From CBFDCQ01 sp965603355 (GTDB lineage Bacteria > Hydrogenedentota > CAZGCA01 > CBFDCQ01), in the NCBI GenBank assembly GCA_965603355.1, contig CBFDCQ010000013.1, positions 1 through 53,617 of the forward strand: DNA of 53,617 nt, written 5' to 3'. This document shows, piece after piece, positions 8,276-16,776 of this stretch (the stretch's first letter is position 1; each line of letters opens with the position of its first letter). A program made the position numbers and the translations under genes. The notes beneath the pieces were generated by a model. That model was not told where the DNA came from and made no database searches. It saw only the letters and a program-made list of their open reading frames with translations.

Positions 8276-9229
8276 TCAAGGGGCGGTGGAAGAGGTTGCG
8301 GCAGGGCGCCTAAGATACCTTGACAGGTAGCTGTTGAATCGCGCCGGTGATTCCGCTTGCGGATAGTGGCCCGCGCCGGGTATGGTCACAATGGTGGAGT
8401 TCGGTATCAGGCTGTCCAGCTCTATGGCGTCGGCGAGCGGGGTGACACGGTCGTCTTCTCCCCACACTATCAGGGTCGGGACGGCTATCTCCTTGGCACG
8501 CGGTCCAAGTCGCCACTGGCGCATCCTCTTTCCGATGTTTCTGTACGCGCTTGCCGCGCCCGGCGACCTGAACGGCCGGTGATATCCCTGTATCACGTCG
8601 TCCGTCACGAGCAGAGGATCGCCGTAAACCGAGTTCCTCAACACGCGTCCGACATAACCCTGCCGGAAAAACAGCCTGAACGATGCTCTGCCTATCACGG
8701 GCTTGAAGAAGAGGCGTTGCGTACGCGACAGGTTGCAGGATATTCCGAGCGAGTCCACCAGGACGAGCTTCTCGGTCTTGTCGGGGAACCTGAGCGCAAA
8801 TTCCGCCGCCACGAGTCCGCCCAGATCGCTGCCGACAAGGACTACTTTGGGAAAACCGTTCGCTCTGGCGAACTCGTGCACAAGGTTTACCCACACATCC
8901 GGCGAGTACTCGATGGCAGGCTTGTCGGACTTGCCGAACCCGAGCAGGTCCAGCGCCACCACCTTGCGTGTCTGAGCGAGCGGCGCCAGATTCTCGCGCC
9001 AAACGAACGAGCTCGATCCGAACCCGTGCAGGAATATGACGGGCGCCTCGACCTCTCCCTCGACGTGTGTCGTCAGCCCGCCGGTCTTGTAGTATATCTT
9101 GTAACCGCGCCAGTTGTGAGTGAGCTCCTTGACCTGCGGCAACTCCTGCGCTTGGGTCAACGTGCAGGCCAGGACGGCCAACAACGCACATCCCAATAGA
9201 CGGAACTTCATGGAGCTTCGTCCCAACAT
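8276..9229 (-). CDS. Exported alpha/beta hydrolase with Asp nucleophile
   Basis: 317 residues with an N-terminal signal peptide (hydrophobic 10-25, ending TQAQ), so probably exported. The oxyanion motif HGF is at 68-70. The nucleophile elbow reads VGSDLGG, putting Asp135 where ordinary esterases have Ser. Acid Asp260 lies in WGEDDRVTP and His288 in GAGHYPQ. An Asp nucleophile is the hallmark of haloalkane dehalogenases, haloacetate dehalogenases and epoxide hydrolases; VVALDLLGFGKSDKP also fits these. The substrate is not known. Start ATG at 9229 (GGAG 10 bases upstream) or 9211. Divergent from recO. Confidence 0.8.
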   Translation of the reverse strand: MLGRSSMKFRLLGCALLAVLACTLTQAQELPQVKELTHNWRGYKIYYKTGGLTTHVEGEVEAPVIFLHGFGSSSFVWRENLAPLAQTRKVVALDLLGFGKSDKPAIEYSPDVWVNLVHEFARANGFPKVVLVGSDLGGLVAAEFALRFPDKTEKLVLVDSLGISCNLSRTQRLFFKPVIGRASFRLFFRQGYVGRVLRNSVYGDPLLVTDDVIQGYHRPFRSPGAASAYRNIGKRMRQWRLGPRAKEIAVPTLIVWGEDDRVTPLADAIELDSLIPNSTIVTIPGAGHYPQAESPARFNSYLSRYLRRPAATSSTAP

Positions 9230-9359
9230 AGCTCGACATCTCCAGGTGACAAGGCCAAATACTCTCGTATCGCCGCGTATTCCTCACCAATTATTTCCTA
9301 TTTGATGGCTATATGTCAACAGCGTGGCAAGTAGCCGAGCCTCTGGGCGCAATTCCGAG

Positions 9360-9389
9360 TTGACTGAATCGTGCCGGAGATGATACCAT
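9360..9389 (+). promoter_or_regulatory. Candidate promoter for recO-lepB
   Basis: TTGACT (9360-9365) and TACCAT (9384-9389) are 18 bases apart, giving a very short leader to the recO frame. Confidence 0.45.
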
Positions 9390-9408
9390 TACCGGACATG
9401 GTTTTCCT

Positions 9409-10197
9409 TTGGAGAAGGCCTCACACGGTGGTGTTGCGCCAGTGCCCCAGCATCGGACAGAAGGCATTGTGCTGAAATACGTCGATTACAGCGAGACGAG
9501 CAGGATCGTCACGTTCTTCACGCCCGACTGGGGTAAGCTGAGCGGTCTCGTTAAGGGAGCCAAACGTTTTAAGAGCAGGTTTGGCAGCTCGCTTGAGCCG
9601 ATAACGCATGTGGAGGTACTGTTTTACGCGAAGGAGGGGCGGTCGCTCCACAACATAACGCAGACGGGCATAATCGATAGTTTTGACGCGATCAAGCGCG
9701 ATTTCGACCGGCTCGCTTACGGCGGGTACATCGTTGAGTTATTTGAGCGTTTTGTCCAGGAAGGCGAGGAGTCGAGCGAGCTGTTCTCGCTTGCTCTTGA
9801 GTCGTTGCGGATGCTTTGCGACTGGACCGGGGACCTGGCGTTGCTGGCGACCGGTTTTGCGCTGCGGTTTCTTGCGCTGGTAGGTTTTGCGCCGTCACTC
9901 GACGTGTGCGCGCGATGCGGAGGCAGTCCGCCGGGTCGTGGCAAGGTGTGTTTCAGTCCGGATGAAGGCGGTATCCTGTGCGATAACTGCCGCGAACCGG
10001 GCGCTGCGGAGGTGGGGACATACCACCTGCGGTTGATGCGCAACCTGTCGCGGATCCCGTTGAATCGTATGGAGAAGGCCAGGGTCAAGAAAGAGGTGCT
10101 CGGTGAAACGTTTGACCTGCTCAACCGGTACGTGTCGCGACGCGGCGACATGCACCTCAAATCGCCTGCATTTCTGAAAGCGACTGTTACATCGTAG
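9409..10197 (+). CDS. recO: DNA repair protein RecO
   Basis: 262 residues in the open frame. The N-terminal OB fold (TEGIVLKYVDYSETSRIVTFFT) is followed by a helical domain with a four-Cys zinc finger (CARC and CDNC around 165-195). It mediates RecF-pathway loading of RecA onto SSB-coated DNA. The start is uncertain: the frame opens with TTG at 9409 without a Shine-Dalgarno site, and a GTG at 9442 is the alternative. It is 21 bases upstream of lepB and co-directional. Confidence 0.92.
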   Translation: MEKASHGGVAPVPQHRTEGIVLKYVDYSETSRIVTFFTPDWGKLSGLVKGAKRFKSRFGSSLEPITHVEVLFYAKEGRSLHNITQTGIIDSFDAIKRDFDRLAYGGYIVELFERFVQEGEESSELFSLALESLRMLCDWTGDLALLATGFALRFLALVGFAPSLDVCARCGGSPPGRGKVCFSPDEGGILCDNCREPGAAEVGTYHLRLMRNLSRIPLNRMEKARVKKEVLGETFDLLNRYVSRRGDMHLKSPAFLKATVTS

Positions 10198-10218
10198 ACG
10201 AAACGAAGGAGGCAAGTC

Positions 10219-10842
10219 TTGAAAGCCGGAATATTACGTGTAGTAGAGAAGATAATCGGTCCGCTAACCAAGGAGAACGCTATTCAGTGGGCTCAATCCA
10301 TTGCGGTCGCGCTCGTGCTGGCATTGACTATTCGGCACTTTCTGTTCGAGCCCTTCAAGATACCGTCGGGGTCAATGAAACCGACGCTGCAGATCGGCGA
10401 CAAGATACTCGTGAACAAGTTCATCCTCGGGGTGCGCGTCCCGTTTACTTTCAAGAGGCTTTTTGTTCCAAGAAAACCGATACGCGGTGACGTCGTCGTG
10501 TTTCGCGCTACTACCGGGGAGAGAAAGGACATTGTCAAAAGGATCGTTGGACTGCCGGGAGAGAGAATCAAGATAGATGACGACGGCCGCATCCTGGTGA
10601 ACGGCGAACCGGTAACGAACCATCCATTCATCGCCGACAACACGTACTACAACCATCCGGACTTCGGGGAATACGGCACCACAAGCGAGGTGACGGTGCT
10701 GGAGGACTCCTATTTTGTGCTTGGTGATAACAGCCGGCACAGCAGAGACAGCCGCGATTGGGGATTCCTCCCGCTGACCCATATCAAGGGCAGGGTGGTG
10801 TGCGTCTGGTGGCCGCTGTGGAAGGCGAGAAGAGTGATCTGA
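10219..10842 (+). CDS. lepB: Signal peptidase I
   Basis: 207 residues. One N-terminal membrane segment (about 24-42) is followed by the catalytic Ser52 in PSGSMKPTL and general-base Lys107 in KDIVKRIVGLPGE, then GDNSRHSRDSRDWG (box E). It cleaves Sec/Tat signal peptides on the outer face of the cytoplasmic membrane. The start is TTG, chosen because AAGGAGG stands at ideal spacing and no ATG lies nearby. Convergent with the HDOD kinase gene, with only 40 bases between stops and no clear terminator there. Confidence 0.95.
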   Translation: MKAGILRVVEKIIGPLTKENAIQWAQSIAVALVLALTIRHFLFEPFKIPSGSMKPTLQIGDKILVNKFILGVRVPFTFKRLFVPRKPIRGDVVVFRATTGERKDIVKRIVGLPGERIKIDDDGRILVNGEPVTNHPFIADNTYYNHPDFGEYGTTSEVTVLEDSYFVLGDNSRHSRDSRDWGFLPLTHIKGRVVCVWWPLWKARRVI

Positions 10843-10882
10843 TGGCCGGTAGCCCCGTTTCTGACCGTTTAGGCTAGACCTG

Positions 10883-13576
10883 CTACTTCTTCTTCTTGGG
10901 TTTGCTGGCCGCTTTTTCCGGTTTTGCGAGGGCTTTGTCAACCTCGTCGACGAGAGTGTCAATCTCAAACGGTTTTCTGAGGCATGAGAACGCGCCTCGT
11001 TCAAGCGCCTCCTGTACCTCCTCGTTGGACGCTAACCCGGTCACTATTATTACCGGCAACTCCGGCAGCCTCTCCCTTATTTCGTCCATCAATCCGAGAC
11101 CGTCCTTGACCGGCATTCGCATGTCGAGCAGAAGGAGATCGACCTGCTTGTCGTTGAGGATCTTAAGCGCGTTTAGACCGTTCTCGGCTGTTTCGACCTG
11201 GTAGCCGCGTACCCCCAACGTGTCGGAAAGCAGATCGCGAATGTGCTCTTCGTCGTCAACGATCAGTATTGATGCGGTGGCGCGTTTCTTGGAAGGCGCG
11301 GCGCGCTTCTTCTGCGGCGGTTCAGCCTTCGCTATCATCTGTTTCACATCCACAGCAACAGGGAGCTCCACGGTAAACGAGGTACCCTCACCGACGGTGC
11401 TCTCGACGTCTATCGTTCCGCCGTGGCTCGTCACGATCCCGTATGACATCGCCAGACCGAGACCGGTTCCTTCGCCCTCCTCCTTTGTGGTAAAAAAGGG
11501 CTCGAAAACGTGCTGCAGATCCTCCTTGGGGATCCCATTTCCCGTGTCGGATAACGTGATCAGAATGAGGTCCTTTGCCGGACTGAGGGAAGTGCTTACC
11601 GTCAACGTGCCTCCCTCGCTCATGGCATGTTCGGCATTGAGAACAATGTTGAGGAACACCTGTTCGAGCTGGTGCTTATCGGCGCTAATCTTGGGCAGAC
11701 CCTGAGCGAACTCGCGTTGGCACTCGATGTTCTTCTGCCGGAGCTGGTTTTCGACCATGGAGAGCACGTGATGGATCACGAAATTCACGTTGGTCGGTTC
11801 GGTTTTGGGCATGGCAGGTCTGGCGAAACCCATCAGGTCGGTCAGAATCTTGCTGGCCCTGCGCGTCTGCTCGACCATGAGCTTCAGCGCCTTGGCCTTT
11901 TTCTCGTCCTTCTCATCTCTGAGCATCATCTGCGCCCTGCCGGATATGACGGCCAGCGGGTTGTTGATCTCGTGAGCCGCGCCGGCAGCCATCTTGCCGA
12001 CGGAGGCGAGGCGCTCGTTGCGCATCAACTGTTCGCGCGCTTGTTCCTCTCTCCATATAGCCGTCGCAAGCTCCTCGGAGCGCTCATTCAACTTCTCCTG
12101 CAGTCTGAATCTGGATACGGCGACCCCGGCGGCGCTGCCGAACGCGAGCAGTTCCTCAAGCTCTTTGTCCGTGTAGCTGAAACTGTCTGCGCGATTGTCA
12201 ATGACGATCTGGCCGACGCTCTTGCCCTGAGAGACCATCGGGACGACGATGAGGTGGTTTTTCAACACGATGTCGGTTATGCGTTCACCAATCCAGGAAG
12301 AGTCTGTCACGCCGAGAGACGTCTCCTGAATCGCTTCCGTAATCTCGGCGTCGAGCCTGGTCTGATCTTCACCGGTTACCGGCTGGGAGCTTCCCATGGA
12401 CAGGAGCAGATCCTCCATGCCTTGATCTTCCCCGGTCCAGATCTTGCCCACCAGAATCTCGCGTTCGCGGTCCGCCATGAACAGGAATCCGCACGGCACG
12501 CCAAGACCGTCCCGCAAGGATTCCGCTACAACATCCAGCATCTCACTGAGCGCGTGCGACGGAAGCATTTTGGTGTTCATGTCGTGCAGGACGCCGAGCC
12601 GACTTGCCTTTCTACCGAGGTCGCGGTTGTTCTCCTCCAACCTGAGCGCCATCCTGCTGAGCTCCTGGTTTGCGCGCTGGAGCGATTCGAGGTAGAGCCC
12701 CTTCTCGGTCGCTTCGAGATTGACGATGGACGCGCGTTCCTCGACGAGCTTCCAGAGGCGTTCTTTGAGCTCATCCAGATCCTCTTCTCTGAGTTTCATC
12801 GAGGTGAGAAGCCGCAGCGGCACGGGATACACCCTCGAATCGCCGCCGGAACCTATCATCTGGCTCCGCACAACGATATTTGCCAGATGCACTATCTCGA
12901 CGAGATCTTTATCGAAACCGCTTTCGGGAACGCTGCCCGGCGGTTGGTGATGGAGCCAAATGGCGTGGGTGAACATGTCCGGGAGACCCCACCGTTCGGC
13001 AACCCATTTCCCGACGACCGCGTGGTCTGTTTCCAGGAGTCGCCTTTCGGCTTCGAGCACGGAGATATGTCTATCAGCGGCCTGCCTGATAACCTTATCG
13101 AAGTCCTCCCTGGCACACGTGTCAAGCGCGACCTTGCCTATATCGTGGAGCAATCCTGCCAGGAACGCCTCCTTGGCGTAACGGCTCCCGACTTGTTCAG
13201 CGATGAGTTCCGCGCAGATCGCGCACGCCAGCGAATGTTTCCAGAAACCCGTCCGGTCGAACGCGCCAGGTTCTTCCGAGGGACCGAACATGTCGGATAC
13301 CGTCATGCTGAGTGCAAGACTCCGGATCGTGGAGAAACCGAGCAGGCTCACAGCGTGCGCCATTGTCGTAACGCGACCGGCAAGACCATAGCCGGCCGAG
13401 TTGACAATCTGGAGAACCTTTGATGCTAGAGACTGGTCCGTCTCGATAATCGCCGCAACCTGCTGAGCGTCACTCGTCTCGTCCATGGTTAGTTTTATCA
13501 GCTCAGTGGCGACAGCAGACAGAGTCGGCAGTTTCTCAAGCTTGGAGACGTTCCACTTAATCTGGCTCTTTTTCAT
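10883..13576 (-). CDS. HDOD-GAF-histidine kinase-receiver hybrid
   Basis: 897 residues. Domains in order: HDOD (about 10-210, with LLHDIGK at 142-148), a short coiled coil (about 290-325), GAF (about 330-490), second coiled coil, HisKA with phosphoacceptor His in AAGAAHEINNPL (about 540), HATPase_c with NIVLNAEHAM, DTGNGI and GEGTGLGL boxes (about 640-745), a Lys-rich linker, and a receiver domain with LLLLDMRMP (about 770-885), ending in a poly-Lys tail. HDOD regions often act as output or signal-integration modules. No partner regulator is adjacent. A strong promoter lies upstream. Predicted cytoplasmic, no membrane span. Confidence 0.9.
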   Translation of the reverse strand: MKKSQIKWNVSKLEKLPTLSAVATELIKLTMDETSDAQQVAAIIETDQSLASKVLQIVNSAGYGLAGRVTTMAHAVSLLGFSTIRSLALSMTVSDMFGPSEEPGAFDRTGFWKHSLACAICAELIAEQVGSRYAKEAFLAGLLHDIGKVALDTCAREDFDKVIRQAADRHISVLEAERRLLETDHAVVGKWVAERWGLPDMFTHAIWLHHQPPGSVPESGFDKDLVEIVHLANIVVRSQMIGSGGDSRVYPVPLRLLTSMKLREEDLDELKERLWKLVEERASIVNLEATEKGLYLESLQRANQELSRMALRLEENNRDLGRKASRLGVLHDMNTKMLPSHALSEMLDVVAESLRDGLGVPCGFLFMADREREILVGKIWTGEDQGMEDLLLSMGSSQPVTGEDQTRLDAEITEAIQETSLGVTDSSWIGERITDIVLKNHLIVVPMVSQGKSVGQIVIDNRADSFSYTDKELEELLAFGSAAGVAVSRFRLQEKLNERSEELATAIWREEQAREQLMRNERLASVGKMAAGAAHEINNPLAVISGRAQMMLRDEKDEKKAKALKLMVEQTRRASKILTDLMGFARPAMPKTEPTNVNFVIHHVLSMVENQLRQKNIECQREFAQGLPKISADKHQLEQVFLNIVLNAEHAMSEGGTLTVSTSLSPAKDLILITLSDTGNGIPKEDLQHVFEPFFTTKEEGEGTGLGLAMSYGIVTSHGGTIDVESTVGEGTSFTVELPVAVDVKQMIAKAEPPQKKRAAPSKKRATASILIVDDEEHIRDLLSDTLGVRGYQVETAENGLNALKILNDKQVDLLLLDMRMPVKDGLGLMDEIRERLPELPVIIVTGLASNEEVQEALERGAFSCLRKPFEIDTLVDEVDKALAKPEKAASKPKKKK

Positions 13577-13659
13577 GGTTTATTGAGACTCGCGGCTGTA
13601 GACGTGTTCCTAGACATGGCGCTCCCATCCCTGGCACTTCCGCACTACCCCTATATTAA

Positions 13660-13688
13660 ATTTTATACTGAAAGCACGTATTTGTCAA
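13660..13688 (-). promoter_or_regulatory. Promoter for the HDOD hybrid kinase gene
   Basis: On the minus strand TTGACA (13683-13688) and TAAAAT (13660-13665) are 17 bases apart; leader of about 75 bases. Confidence 0.75.
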
Positions 13689-13813
13689 CTAATTGCGTGA
13701 TTTTTTGGGTATTTCGTGCAGTGGTATTTGGGAAGTGAGGGTTGCTTGGGCGGTCAGGGCTCTGTTGACGCCCTGATTGAGGCAGACGTCTGCATACATG
13801 ATACGCCCTCTGC

Positions 13814-13842
13814 TTGACGGGATGGGCAAGATCGGCTACAAT
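13814..13842 (+). promoter_or_regulatory. Promoter upstream of the coiled-coil membrane protein gene
   Basis: TTGACG (13814-13819) and TACAAT (13837-13842) are 17 bases apart. The predicted leader is over 220 bases and contains a short open frame at 13921-14052. The rest of the 13577-14071 gap holds only the divergent kinase promoter. Confidence 0.65.
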
Positions 13843-13920
13843 GCCCTACGTGGGGTGTTTCGAGAGTAAGAGTCGCGGTATCGCAAAGCAACTTTGCATT
13901 CTCGTGCAAGGGCGGTCAGA

Positions 13921-14052
13921 ATGAACTGTAATGCTTGTTCCCTATCTTCCTCTGCTCTCGGGTTGCCCGAAATGCTGGGCTGTCGTACGCTGGATTTGTT
14001 TCTTCCTTACTCTAACTGGACCCGGGAAGAATTGCCGAAACGCGGGAATTAA
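13921..14052 (+). CDS. Possible 43-codon upstream ORF
   Basis: An ATG-started frame of 43 codons (begins MNCNACS, ends PKRGN) lies in the long leader of the next gene, with AAGGG ten bases upstream of the ATG. It ends 19 bases before the downstream start, so it could be a leader peptide. The composition (Cys- and Leu-rich) gives no family match, and chance is a fair explanation. Confidence 0.15.
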   Translation: MNCNACSLSSSALGLPEMLGCRTLDLFLPYSNWTREELPKRGN

Positions 14053-14071
14053 GTAGGTCAGGAGGCTAATT

Positions 14072-14449
14072 ATGGAACGGAAAGGCCGGCAGGTTGAAGA
14101 GGAAATGGCCGATTTGAAGGAGGAAATTGACAGGTTCAAGGAAGAGAAGGAACGTGTCAGGTCAATTGTGGGCAAGATCGGCGGAATGCCAACGTTCCAC
14201 ACTAAAATATTCAATATTGTCTTTGTCACCCTGATTGTGGTGTCTCTCGTCATCTCTCTGGTAACCGTTCAAGGACGCGTGACGCTGGCAATGATTGAAC
14301 TGGCGGTTGCTGCCTTGTCTCTCAAGCTTATCCTGCTCATGAACAACCAGGCCCGCGTCAATCACTTTCAGTTGTGGATCCTGTCATCCGTGGAATGGCG
14401 ACTTAACGAAGTGGTGAAAGCCATAGAGGGGAATAGCGAGAAGGGTTAG
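14072..14449 (+). CDS. Small coiled-coil membrane protein, unknown
   Basis: 125 residues, not recognised. The first 35 residues are a charged heptad-like helix (EEEMADLKEEIDRFKEEKERV), a likely coiled coil. Two hydrophobic segments follow (about 48-66 and 70-90), then an amphipathic C-terminus. It is therefore probably a two-span inner-membrane protein with a cytoplasmic coiled coil. The start ATG has AGGAGG upstream. It precedes the permease-EIIA gene by 190 bases with no shared regulation visible. Confidence 0.6.
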   Translation: MERKGRQVEEEMADLKEEIDRFKEEKERVRSIVGKIGGMPTFHTKIFNIVFVTLIVVSLVISLVTVQGRVTLAMIELAVAALSLKLILLMNNQARVNHFQLWILSSVEWRLNEVVKAIEGNSEKG

Positions 14450-14638
14450 AGCGTTTCTAACATGAGGTGACGTGCCGCCCGGAACATAGCCAACAGGTAG
14501 GAAACGCTGTCATTTGCCGTTGCCTGAGCTTGGCGATGCAACGGCCGTCTGTTCGCAGAAACGTTGTGAGGAATAGCTCTTGTCTGCTCGCCGTTAGGCA
14601 AAGTTGCTTTTGCAGGCGGAGTTGATAGGTGGCAAGGT

Positions 14639-16510
14639 ATGGACGAAGGTCGAGGCAGGAGGTTAATCCGCCAACTGGGCGGTTTTGACGTGTTCTGTAT
14701 CTCTGCCGGCGCTATGATCAGTTCCGGACTGTTTGTTCTTCCCGGGCTGGTTTACGCCGGGGCGGGGCCGGCGGTGATCTTCGCCTATGTTTTGGCAGGC
14801 GTATTTGTATTGCCGGTTCTGTTTGCGAAGGCTGAACTAGCGACGGCTATGCCTAAAGCCGGCGGCAGTTACTTCTTTATTGAGCGGAGCATGGGCTCAG
14901 TTGCCGGGACAATCGGCGGGTTCGCAAGTTGGTTTTCACTCAGCCTTAAGAGCGCGTTCGCCTTGGTTGGAATCGGCGCGTTCGTGACACTGATCAATCC
15001 AGGCATCACCGAGTGGCACGTTAAACTCATTGCCGTCGGATTCTGTTTGTTCTTCACAATTCTCAACCTGATAAGTGTCAAGTTCACCGGCAGACTTCAG
15101 AGTTTTCTTGTGGTTGCACTCATAGCGTTGTTGATCCTGTATGTCTTTCGGGGAGCGATGGCGATTGACGTCCAGAGGTACACGCCGTTTATACCTTTCG
15201 GGAGGCGCCCAATGTTGGCCGCGGTTGGCATGGTGTTTGTCTCGTTTGGCGGGTTGACAAAAGCTGCAAGCGTCGCGGAAGAGGTCCGGAATCCCGGAAA
15301 AGACATTCCGTACGGAATGATATCAGCGTTTCTCGTGGTACTAATGCTCTATGTGTCAACCATTTTCGTAACCGTGGGTCTGCTTGACGAGGGCGAACTT
15401 GCGCACTCGCTTACTCCCATATCGACCGGGGGGTACAAGATTCTGGGAACAGCCGGCCGCGTGACGATGGCTTTTGCAGCCATCCTGGCTTTTGTATCCA
15501 CGGCCAACGCGGGAATATTGGCCGCGTCCCGGTTTCCGCTGGCAATGAGTCGGGACCGCCTTTTGCCGCGGTTTCTTGCAGCGACGAATAGACGGTTCAA
15601 TACGCCGCATTTGTCCATTATAACCACCGGCGCGTTCATGGTAGCCGTCATACTTCTTCTGGACCTCGAGAACCTCGTGAAGCTTGCTTCTACCATGAAG
15701 ATCATATTGTTCGCGTTCGTGCTGATAGCCTGCATCATAATGCGCGAGTCGCGGATCCTGAATTATAAGCCACTATTTGTTTCGCCATTGTACCCGTGGT
15801 TGCACATACTCGGGATCGTCGGCTACGGCTTCTTCTTGTATCAGATGGGTGGTGCAGCGCTCCTGACAACCGTGGGATTCGTCCTTGCCAGCATCCTGTG
15901 GCACAGGCTATACGTTCGCGGGAGCGCCATGCGCAAGTCTGCCTTGATTCACATTGTTGAACGCATAACCGCTAAAGAGATAGCCGGCGATTCATTAAGG
16001 GCTGAGTTGAGTGCAGTCCTTAGTGAGCGCGATGAACTGGTGGAGGACAGATTTCATAAATTGGTGAAGGGATGCGAGGTAATCGATATAGATAGACAAA
16101 TGACGCTTGTAGAATTCTTCACTATTGTCGCCGGAACACTCGCCGAACGGTTGAACGTTGAACCCAGTGAACTGCTGGATGCATTCATTTCGCGTGAAGA
16201 GGATACGACGACGGTGATACGACCCGGGCTGGCGATTCCTCACACGACCGTTGATGGCGAACATAAGTTCGAGTTGCTGATGGCAAGATGCGCGCCGGGG
16301 ATAGATTTCGCGGAGACATCTCCGCCTGTCTATGCTGCGTTCGTAATGGCGGGCACCCGTGACGAAAGAAACTTCCACCTGCGTGCGCTGTCAGCGATTG
16401 CACAAGTTGCTCACGCTCAGAATTTTGACAGGGATTGGCTCCGTGCCAGAAACACTGAGGAATTGCGCGATATAGTACTTCTCGCCGAAAGACGTCGTGA
16501 AGGGGGCTGA
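14639..16510 (+). CDS. APC-superfamily amino-acid permease fused to PTS EIIA domain
   Basis: 623 residues. The first 430 are a 12-span APC-type transporter with the helix-1 signature SAGAMISSGLF and helix-6-region SFGGLTKAASVAEEVRNPGKDIPYG. A cytoplasmic linker (430-475) leads to a C-terminal EIIA domain of the fructose/nitrogen type (about 475-620), with phosphoacceptor-type His535 in GLAIPHTTVDG and FHLRALSAIAQ. The fusion suggests uptake gated by phosphorylation or by an EIIA-like sensor. No EI or HPr gene is in the window. Substrate unknown. The ribosome-binding site is weak, but the ATG is well placed relative to the first helix. Confidence 0.85.
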   Translation: MDEGRGRRLIRQLGGFDVFCISAGAMISSGLFVLPGLVYAGAGPAVIFAYVLAGVFVLPVLFAKAELATAMPKAGGSYFFIERSMGSVAGTIGGFASWFSLSLKSAFALVGIGAFVTLINPGITEWHVKLIAVGFCLFFTILNLISVKFTGRLQSFLVVALIALLILYVFRGAMAIDVQRYTPFIPFGRRPMLAAVGMVFVSFGGLTKAASVAEEVRNPGKDIPYGMISAFLVVLMLYVSTIFVTVGLLDEGELAHSLTPISTGGYKILGTAGRVTMAFAAILAFVSTANAGILAASRFPLAMSRDRLLPRFLAATNRRFNTPHLSIITTGAFMVAVILLLDLENLVKLASTMKIILFAFVLIACIIMRESRILNYKPLFVSPLYPWLHILGIVGYGFFLYQMGGAALLTTVGFVLASILWHRLYVRGSAMRKSALIHIVERITAKEIAGDSLRAELSAVLSERDELVEDRFHKLVKGCEVIDIDRQMTLVEFFTIVAGTLAERLNVEPSELLDAFISREEDTTTVIRPGLAIPHTTVDGEHKFELLMARCAPGIDFAETSPPVYAAFVMAGTRDERNFHLRALSAIAQVAHAQNFDRDWLRARNTEELRDIVLLAERRREGG

Positions 16511-16675
16511 GAGCGCAAGACAACCGGCGGTGCTGGCACAACGCCCCAGGGAGACCCCGCCCTGGCTTGTCTAGCCGGGGAATCAGAGATAGCCCGGGCG
16601 CCAATGTCCGTGTGAATTGCCAAGAGGCTGCTTGTGCAACGTGCTCCGCCTCGGCACAGCTACTAAGAGAGAGAT

Positions 16676-16704
16676 TTGACAGAACGGTCGGCAAAAACTA
16701 TAAT
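16676..16704 (+). promoter_or_regulatory. Perfect consensus sigma-70 promoter of yicC-gmk-rpoZ-coaBC
   Basis: TTGACA (16676-16681) and TATAAT (16699-16704) match the consensus in all twelve positions with a 17-base spacer. It gives a leader of about 65 bases before yicC. The preceding gap (16511-16675) has a CCAGGG/CCCTGG inverted repeat near 16543-16562 without a T-run. Confidence 0.9.
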
Positions 16705-16776
16705 CAGAGACACGAGGGTACCGTGTCGGGGACTTTTGGGAACGCGAGAACGCCACTTTAGAGGGATAAACCAAAT

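Noticed and set aside
8310..9290. 326-codon minus-strand frame overlapping the alpha/beta hydrolase
   Set aside because: Same strand, other frame; the hydrolase frame has a signal peptide and a complete catalytic triad, this one has no family look.
11627..13423. 598-codon plus-strand open frame opposite the hybrid kinase gene
   Set aside because: It is fully antisense to a protein with clear HDOD, kinase and receiver motifs; its own translation has no recognisable domain and looks like a GC-biased shadow.
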